In this document: one piece after another, positions 58,788 to 64,000 of the stretch
Position numbering within the stretch: position 1 is the first letter of the stretch
How the letters are laid out: each line of letters opens with the position of its first letter
Position numbers and translations under genes: made by a program
From: Bacillota bacterium
GTDB lineage: Bacteria; Bacillota; Bacilli; Paenibacillales; NBRC-103111
NCBI GenBank assembly: GCA_023393235.1
Contig: JAEWMH010000081.1
Location: 23,590-87,589 of the forward strand
Direction of reading: 5' to 3'
DNA length: 64,000 nucleotides
The notes under the pieces: model-generated
The model's input: the letters and a program-made list of their open reading frames with translations, nothing else
The model's database searches: none
What the model was told of the DNA's origin: nothing

Positions 58788-58951
58788 AGAGTCTGTCTTC
58801 AAACTCCGAGGGGAGCAGATTTTGGCGAATTTTTGTTCCAGGCAAGGCACTTTTGTGAAGGCGTACCGGGGGGTACGTCAAGCAAAAGTAACGCAGCAAG
58901 GGACGAAAAGGCGATAAAAGATGCCCTCAAGCGGGTTTGAAGACAGACTCT
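58788..58951 (+). repeat. Long-hairpin intergenic element, copy 2
   Basis: A 164-bp element has perfect 17-base terminal inverted repeats (AGAGTCTGTCTTCAAAC and GTTTGAAGACAGACTCT) and an inner hairpin ACTTTTG...CGTACC/GGTACG...CAAAAGT. It lies between the deacetylase and DUF2161 genes and shares its middle with 41783-41950. Confidence 0.85.
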
Positions 58952-58961
58952 AGAGTCTATC

Positions 58962-59693
58962 TTATTGTTTCAGGGTGCCCGCGGCTTCCCCGGGTACCGT
59001 CCAGCCGGTTACAACGGTTTCGTACAAACGCAGTGCCTCTTTGCCGGTTGGGGTAAGCTCATAAGTGCCCCGGTTTACCCGCCGGTACCATCCGTAGTAG
59101 TTTTTTTGGAGGATGGAGGTGATTTTGGGGCTGCCTGTCAGCTCCCGCAGGCGGGCTGTGGTTAAGGGGCCATGGGTCTCCATGGCCAGCGCGCAGCGCA
59201 GAGCCGTTTCCCGGTACCCGGTAACCAGCTTCTGCCGGGTGCTGCCGCCCACATTGTAATCAGCGGAGCGCTGGCGGAATTCCGCCACCAGGCTTGCGGT
59301 GCGCCGGGCCATACGCTTGGGGGTGTACGGCTCCGGATCGCATTGGATATGTACGGCAGGTTTTTTGGTTTTGTAGAAACGGACGGTGAGCAGTCCAACC
59401 CCGATCCGCCGGCACAGCCGGATAAGATCGTTCCAGGCCAAGCCGTGGGGAGCGCGTCCCGAAGGGTTCATTTCCACAGCCAGATACACACGCTCCGAGG
59501 TGCGCAGCCGGTCCAGTCCCTGGATGAGGAGCGGCAGGTTGAAGGTGCGCTTCAGCTCCACAATGACCGGGTCCTCGCCGCTTTTTAGTGCCACCAGATC
59601 ACAATGCTTCACTTCACCCCTGACCTCATAACCGTTGGCCTCAAAAAAATGCTTTACGGGAGCATATAGCTCGGTTTCATGTTGAATGGGCAT
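58962..59693 (-). CDS. DUF2161-like protein with nuclease-type fold
   Basis: This 243-residue protein matches the DUF2161 type described as PD-(D/E)XK-related: after a short helix comes CDLVALKSGEDPVIVELKRT, which supplies the Asp and the ExK pair of that fold. The C-terminal third (RLRELTGSPKITSILQKNYY, GWYRRVNRGTYELTPTG) looks like a winged-helix module. ATG 59693 follows CAGGAGGA. It lies 61 bases behind the thermonuclease-like gene and is probably co-transcribed with it. Function unknown. Confidence 0.78.
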   Translation of the reverse strand: MPIQHETELYAPVKHFFEANGYEVRGEVKHCDLVALKSGEDPVIVELKRTFNLPLLIQGLDRLRTSERVYLAVEMNPSGRAPHGLAWNDLIRLCRRIGVGLLTVRFYKTKKPAVHIQCDPEPYTPKRMARRTASLVAEFRQRSADYNVGGSTRQKLVTGYRETALRCALAMETHGPLTTARLRELTGSPKITSILQKNYYGWYRRVNRGTYELTPTGKEALRLYETVVTGWTVPGEAAGTLKQ

Positions 59694-59754
59694 GCTGTTA
59701 TTTTCCTCCTGAAACACTAAAAAAATGATTTCGCGGCGGGGGCCTTGCGGCTCA

Positions 59755-60333
59755 TTAGCGGCGGAGTCCGCTAGACCTCGGGGATACGGAAGGGACGGAG
59801 GATTCCCGAAAGCCCCGGTCCGTCACATAATTCTCCACACTCCAAATACCCTTGCCCCCAGCCTGGGCTTCCGCCGCTGCGCTGCGGAAATCCTCCACAT
59901 ACTTGACATCCGGCGGAAAAACCGCCACACGGGCCAGCCCTTCCTCCAGCAGCAGCCGGTTCACAAGTTTACCGTCCAGCCATACATAATAGAGGGAACG
60001 TCCGTATGTGTCTTTCACCGATATATCCCGCTCCAGCCGCACCTCTTTACCGGCGAGCAGCTTCCGGGTGAATGCCGCCGCTTCGGGACCGAAGGGCTGG
60101 GGCTCCTTAAGCCCCGGTTTGTGAATCTCCGGCGTATCCACCAGGATCATCCGGACGGTTTCCTTGCGGCTGCCGATGGCCACCTCGATGGTGTCCCCAT
60201 CGATGGTTCTGGTAACTGTGGCCTCAACGGTTCCGCCAATCCCGGGAGAGGCGGTTCCGGCGGGAGGGGATGCCCCCTGTCCGCTCGTGCAGGCAGCCAG
60301 GACCAGACAAATGATCCATCCCCATTTTTTCAA
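59755..60333 (-). CDS. Thermonuclease-family lipoprotein
   Basis: This 192-residue protein has a lipoprotein signal (MKKWGWIICLVLAACTSG, lipobox LAAC) and a staphylococcal-nuclease domain: RTIDGDTIEV, VRMILVDTPEIHKP with the catalytic Arg, Asp and Glu, and DTYGRSLYYVW with the second Arg. The C-terminal AQAGGKGIW is typical. It would degrade nucleic acid at the cell surface with calcium. Its length fits the YncB/SNase group. Confidence 0.9.
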   Translation of the reverse strand: MKKWGWIICLVLAACTSGQGASPPAGTASPGIGGTVEATVTRTIDGDTIEVAIGSRKETVRMILVDTPEIHKPGLKEPQPFGPEAAAFTRKLLAGKEVRLERDISVKDTYGRSLYYVWLDGKLVNRLLLEEGLARVAVFPPDVKYVEDFRSAAAEAQAGGKGIWSVENYVTDRGFRESSVPSVSPRSSGLRR

Positions 60334-60693
60334 GTGAGCCCGCTCCTGATCGTTTAATGGTTATGAAATCTTAAGCAGCGAAATGTTCCAAAGGGAATGA
60401 AAATGCTGTTGTATCCTGTATTTACCCCTAACCATGGGAAACTTAATCCATTTCCTTTACAATTCCACAAGACTTGGGATGATTCCTGCAAGCCCTTTGG
60501 GCCTATGGGAAATAGAGGCAGGCGGAAACCGCCCCGAACATGGTATAGTGAAAGGGAGGAATAGAGAGTAACCGTCAGAAGTTTATGCTATATTTTATGC
60601 TCGCGGCGGACAAGGTTATGAATGCTTCCGGTGAAACGGACGATGGTATGGTATGGCAGCGGTAAATGCTGTTCTACCCGATAGATTAGAGGT

Positions 60694-60728
60694 ACGCCTT
60701 CAAGGCGGAGAGCGGAACAGTGTTCCGC
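60694..60728 (+). other. Two adjacent hairpins upstream of the DUF6483-like gene
   Basis: CGCCTTCAAGGCG (60694-60706) and GCGGAACAGTGTTCCGC (60712-60728) are back-to-back perfect palindromes about 50 bases before the start codon. Neither has a T-run, so they are more likely leader structure or protein sites than terminators. The rest of the gene-free stretch 60334-60774 shows nothing I can identify. Confidence 0.45.
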
Positions 60729-60774
60729 CGCCGCTGGCAGGCTGCACCGCGTAACATTGAGGAGGGAACCGCGC

Positions 60775-61461
60775 TTGTTTCAACGGGACTATATTCTTCG
60801 CATGATCGAGCAGCTGTCCCAGGTGATGGCCCGGCTCCTGCTGCTTAAATCCCTGGAGGAGCGCCAGGAGGCTCTGCTCCTGCTTGAAGAATTCTATGGC
60901 AAGCTCCGCCTGCCCCCGGCCAGGCTGCTCCTGCGTATGTCCGATTCCGAGCTGCTTTCTCTGATCAGCACCAACGGCCAGCCTGATCTGGATAAGGCGG
61001 TTGGGCTGGGGATGCTGTTGAAGGAGGAGGGGCGGCTCCATGAATCCATGGAGGAATACGGCGAAAGCGGGGAACGATTCCGCAAGGCGCTGTACCTGTT
61101 TCTCTCCGCGGAGCATCTGGGGGCGAATATGCCGGGAGCCGATTGCCGAGACCTGATCGAGGAGACCCGGGAGCTGCTGCGGCCGTACTCCATTCCGGAG
61201 CATACACTGCTTTTGCTGTTGGACTATTACACGGAAGCGGGGCAGTACGCCCTGGCTGAGGATGTATTGTTCGAGCTGCTGGAGCAGGATGTGTCGCCGG
61301 TTGGACGTGAAGCGGGAGAGCGCTTCTACCGTATGCTGCAGGAGGTGCCGGATGAAGCGTTGGAGGATGGACGACTGCCCCGCGATGAGGTGGAGCAGGG
61401 CAGGAGCGATATGCGGCGGATCTCTGCGCGGGGCGTGGAGGCTGCCCCCCGGGCGGATTGA
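60775..61461 (+). CDS. DUF6483-like helical-repeat protein
   Basis: This 228-residue soluble protein is almost all helix, with a first part MFQRDYILRMIEQLSQVMAR and a second part of TPR-like helix pairs (GMLLKEEGRLHESMEEYG, LLDYYTEAGQYALAEDVLFE). It resembles the DUF6483 type common in Paenibacillus and Clostridia, for which no function is known. The start is TTG 60775, after GAGGAGGG; an earlier TTG overlaps that site. Confidence 0.72.
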   Translation: MFQRDYILRMIEQLSQVMARLLLLKSLEERQEALLLLEEFYGKLRLPPARLLLRMSDSELLSLISTNGQPDLDKAVGLGMLLKEEGRLHESMEEYGESGERFRKALYLFLSAEHLGANMPGADCRDLIEETRELLRPYSIPEHTLLLLLDYYTEAGQYALAEDVLFELLEQDVSPVGREAGERFYRMLQEVPDEALEDGRLPRDEVEQGRSDMRRISARGVEAAPRAD

Positions 61462-61538
61462 GAGTGCAGGTGGGTTTTCGCGGGCTGCAAGGGAAATAGC
61501 GGACAGCAGGCTTGCGGTATTTAAATGGAAGTGGTGAG

Positions 61539-61562
61539 GCCAGGGGATGACCTGGCTTTTTT
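61539..61562 (+). terminator. Terminator of the DUF6483-like gene
   Basis: GCCAGG pairs with CCTGGC around GGATGA, followed by TTTTTT. Confidence 0.85.
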
Positions 61563-61855
61563 CATGCAAAAAATACGGGAGTGGGGGATCGACGGTGATT
61601 GCTTCATAAAGGGGGGGAGCAGCACTTTGGTTTTAGTTGATAAGATGGACGGAGCAGGTGATAGAGACAGTGGTTCCGCTTCAAAAATAACGGAAGATCG
61701 GTCCTTAACGGCAACGGTTGTGCTCGGGAGTGGAGGGTGATGATATTTCAAGCGCTACAGTCCCACCCGCGCGCACCGCCTGTAACAATCAAATCTGACC
61801 GTAATCTGTTATACCATTATTATCGCTCTGTTTTTCGAAAACGAATGGACAAACT

Positions 61856-61971
61856 TTTGTAACATTTCGTTCACAAACCCAGCATAAACTTGTGAAAATA
61901 GTGTAACATTATCCAATGAAAGCCTTATTATTCGGGATTTACGAAGATTTGACCCGCATTTTCATTCACAA
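61856..61971 (+). promoter_or_regulatory. Redox-regulator-like operator region upstream of pflB
   Basis: The half-site TTCACAA/TTGTGAA, which is the Rex half-site and close to Fnr half-sites, occurs at 61870-61876, 61890-61896 and 61965-61971. The first belongs to an imperfect palindrome, TTTGTAAC-ATTTC-GTTCACAAA at 61856-61877. Spacing does not match the strict Rex consensus, so the assignment is tentative. Apart from the terminator at 61539, the gene-free stretch 61462-62084 holds only this region. Confidence 0.45.
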
Positions 61972-62084
61972 ACGTGTCACCATTCTGTCTCTTTTCCTTT
62001 TGGCAAAATAGGTGTATGATTTGGTTATAGAAATTGCTGTTATACAAATTACTTAAATCTGTTTTATCGGAGGGAATGATGATC

Positions 62085-64000
62085 ATGAAACAATGGGAAG
62101 GATTCCAAGGCGGCGCATGGGAAAAGGAAATTAACGTCAGGGACTTCATTCAACAAAACATCACAGTATATACCGGCGACGACCAATTCCTCGCACCGGC
62201 TACGGATGCAACCAACCAATTGTGGAAGCAAGTCATGGAACTCTCCAAGCTGGAGCGTGACAACGGCGGCGTAGTGGATATGGATACCGAAGTGGTTTCC
62301 ACCATCACCTCCCACGGCCCCGGCTACCTGAACAAGGACCTGGAAACAGTGGTCGGCGTTCAAACCGACAAACCCTTTAAACGGTCTCTGCAGCCTTTCG
62401 GCGGTATCCGTATGGCGGAGCAATCCTGCGAATCCTACGGCTACAAAGTAAGCGACGAAATTACCCGGATTTTCACCGAAATCCGTAAAACCCATAACCA
62501 AGGCGTATTCGATGCCTATACGGACGAAATGAAGCTGGCCCGTAAGGCTGCCATCATCACCGGTCTTCCCGATGCTTACGGCCGCGGCCGGATCATCGGC
62601 GACTACCGCCGCGTGGCTCTGTACGGTATCGATCACCTGATCGCCGAGAAGAAGAAGGACCTGTCCAACACCGGCCTTCGCACCATGAGCGACGATATCA
62701 TCCGCCTGCGCGAAGAGCTGAACGAACAAATCCGCGCTCTGAACGAATTGAAGAAGCTGGGCAAGGCTTATGGCTTCGACCTGTCCCAACCGGCACAAAC
62801 TGCGAAGGAAGCTTTCCAATGGCTGTACCTGGGTTACCTGGCTGCCATCAAGGAACAAAACGGCGCTGCCATGAGCTTGGGCCGCACCTCCACCTTCCTG
62901 GACATTTATGTAGAACGCGACCTGAAGGCAGGCGTATTGAACGAGCAGCAAGCACAAGAGCTGGTTGACCATTTCGTAATGAAGCTGCGTCTGGTGAAAT
63001 TTGCCCGGACTCCGGAATACAACGAGCTGTTCAGCGGCGACCCCACCTGGGTAACCGAATCTATCGGCGGCGTTGGCCTGGACGGCCGTCCGCTGGTAAC
63101 CAAGAACTCCTTCCGGTTCCTGCATACTCTCGACAACCTGGGCCCGTCCCCGGAGCCGAACCTGACTGTTCTGTGGTCCAACCATCTGCCGGAAGCCTTC
63201 AAGGACTACTGTGCCAAGATGTCCATCAAAACCAGTGCCATCCAATATGAGTCCGACGATCTCATGCGCAACGAGTTCGGTGACGACTATGCCATCGCCT
63301 GCTGCGTATCCGCTATGCGCGTCGGCAAGCAAATGCAATTCTTCGGCGCCCGCGCCAACCTGGCCAAGGCTCTCCTGTACGCCATCAACGGCGGTGTGGA
63401 CGAAAAGCTGAAGATTCAAGTGGGCCCGACCTTCGCTCCTATCAAATCCGAATATCTGGACTTCGACGAAGTCATGAAGAAATTCGATTCCATGATGGAA
63501 TGGCTGGCTGAGCTGTACATCAACACTCTGAACTGCATTCACTACATGCATGACAAATACAGCTACGAGCGCATCGAAATGGCTCTGCACGACACCCATA
63601 TCCTGCGCACCATGGCTACCGGTATCGCCGGTCTGTCCGTAGCGGCTGACTCCCTGTCCGCCATCAAGTATGGCAAGGTCAAGACCATCCGCGACGAAAA
63701 CGGCCTGGTTGTAGACTTCACCACCGAAGGCGAGTTCCCGAAATACGGCAACAACGACGACCGTGTGGACCAACTGGCTGTACAACTGGTAGAGTCCTTC
63801 ATGACCAAGCTGCGCAAGCACAAGACTTACCGGGATTCTGTACATTCCATGTCCATTCTGACCATCACCTCCAACGTGGTGTATGGCAAGAAAACCGGTA
63901 ACACTCCGGACGGACGCCGTGCCGGCGAACCGTTCGCACCTGGCGCCAACCCGATGCACGGCCGCGACGAGAAGGGCGCATTGGCTTCCTTGTCCTCCGT
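62085..64000 (+). CDS. pflB: Formate acetyltransferase (pyruvate formate-lyase), 3' truncated by window
   Basis: The frame runs open to the window end, giving 638 residues of an expected 750 or so. It cleaves pyruvate and CoA to formate and acetyl-CoA during anaerobic growth. It opens MKQWEGFQGGAWEKEINVRD; the catalytic pair Cys406-Cys407 lies in YAIACCVSAMRVGKQ, and HDTHILRTMATGIAGLSVA is family-typical. The glycyl-radical C-terminus lies beyond the window. GGAGGGA at 62069-62075 fits ATG 62085 best among three clustered ATG codons. The upstream region carries redox-operator-like half-sites. The activating enzyme gene pflA would be expected downstream. Confidence 0.95.
   Translation, partial: MKQWEGFQGGAWEKEINVRDFIQQNITVYTGDDQFLAPATDATNQLWKQVMELSKLERDNGGVVDMDTEVVSTITSHGPGYLNKDLETVVGVQTDKPFKRSLQPFGGIRMAEQSCESYGYKVSDEITRIFTEIRKTHNQGVFDAYTDEMKLARKAAIITGLPDAYGRGRIIGDYRRVALYGIDHLIAEKKKDLSNTGLRTMSDDIIRLREELNEQIRALNELKKLGKAYGFDLSQPAQTAKEAFQWLYLGYLAAIKEQNGAAMSLGRTSTFLDIYVERDLKAGVLNEQQAQELVDHFVMKLRLVKFARTPEYNELFSGDPTWVTESIGGVGLDGRPLVTKNSFRFLHTLDNLGPSPEPNLTVLWSNHLPEAFKDYCAKMSIKTSAIQYESDDLMRNEFGDDYAIACCVSAMRVGKQMQFFGARANLAKALLYAINGGVDEKLKIQVGPTFAPIKSEYLDFDEVMKKFDSMMEWLAELYINTLNCIHYMHDKYSYERIEMALHDTHILRTMATGIAGLSVAADSLSAIKYGKVKTIRDENGLVVDFTTEGEFPKYGNNDDRVDQLAVQLVESFMTKLRKHKTYRDSVHSMSILTITSNVVYGKKTGNTPDGRRAGEPFAPGANPMHGRDEKGALASLSS

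Noticed and set aside
58756..58899. N-terminal extension of the polysaccharide deacetylase
   Set aside because: It would be translated from the long-hairpin repeat element, and GGAGGTG places the start at 58755, giving a normal membrane anchor.
60334..60774. Structured RNA such as 6S or RNase P RNA
   Set aside because: I looked for conserved core motifs and found none; only two simple hairpins are visible.
61525..61740. Possible 71-residue plus-strand gene
   Set aside because: Its start lies inside the intrinsic terminator of the upstream gene, there is no ribosome binding site, and the protein resembles nothing I know.
61856..61877. Canonical Rex operator
   Set aside because: The palindrome lacks one G in the left arm and its spacing differs from the 18-base Rex consensus, so I report it only as Rex/Fnr-like.
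62064..63959. Minus-strand open frame of 631 codons
   Set aside because: It is the antisense shadow of pflB, whose plus-strand translation matches pyruvate formate-lyase throughout including the Cys-Cys pair.

Overview
The window looks like a chromosomal segment of a Gram-positive, spore-forming bacterium of the Paenibacillus type (family Paenibacillaceae). I infer this from the gene families and not from a database match. The signs are moderately high GC with strong AGGAGG-type ribosome binding sites, YesM/YesN-type kinase and AraC-regulator pairs next to sugar ABC transporters, S-layer-homology anchors, a LiaFSR envelope-stress operon, the ytxC - T-box - thrS order known from Bacillus, 3D-domain wall enzymes, and S-box, T-box and c-di-AMP riboswitches. 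I see no rRNA, tRNA, CRISPR array, prophage or transposase gene.

Layout. 1-7923: a sugar-sensing unit (5'-truncated YesN regulator, YesM kinase, membrane-anchored sugar-binding protein) followed by a galactose/methyl-galactoside ABC transporter (mglBAC). 7946-10490: an S-box-controlled methionine block (metA, metI). 10621-13818: an EAL protein, mqnC of the futalosine menaquinone route, and two small Cys-rich proteins. 13976-17316: ytxC, T-box leader and thrS. 17431-21721: a 3D-domain protein, an SLH/TraB protein, a coiled-coil protein and an aldo/keto reductase. 21875-25007: a 39-residue protein and liaF-liaS-liaR. 25244-29227: an HtrA protease with an OmpR/EnvZ-type pair. 29302-36126: ispH, a DAHP synthase, a glutamine synthetase with a GlnR/TnrA box, a c-di-AMP riboswitch with a wall enzyme, and serC. 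36283-41432: a chemotaxis receptor, an orphan response regulator, trmL, an AbrB-like regulator, and a phosphodiester-glycosidase-like protein with its coiled-coil partner. 42021-53908: a second YesN/YesM pair divergent from a sugar ABC importer carrying a 1,732-residue S-layer-anchored GH43 protein. 54075-61461: an MFS transporter, a TauE/SafE permease, a degenerate CTP-synthase-like amidotransferase, a polysaccharide deacetylase, a DUF2161 protein, a thermonuclease-like lipoprotein and a DUF6483-like protein. 62085-64000: pflB, cut by the window end.

The common theme is carbohydrate capture and cell-envelope upkeep. Two sugar-sensing two-component systems sit beside two ABC importers. Envelope stress and wall remodelling are represented by LiaFSR, HtrA with its two-component pair, two 3D proteins, a deacetylase and SLH proteins. 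Amino-acid supply genes (met, thrS, aro, gln, ser) are each under their own leader or operator.

The least explained part is the non-coding DNA. It holds (i) a palindromic element of about 60 bp in four copies just behind genes, (ii) a 164-168 bp long-hairpin element in two copies whose terminal arms differ between copies yet pair within each copy, and (iii) four intergenic arrays of short motifs in forward and then inverted orientation, each array with its own motif. These are the best candidates here for undescribed biology.
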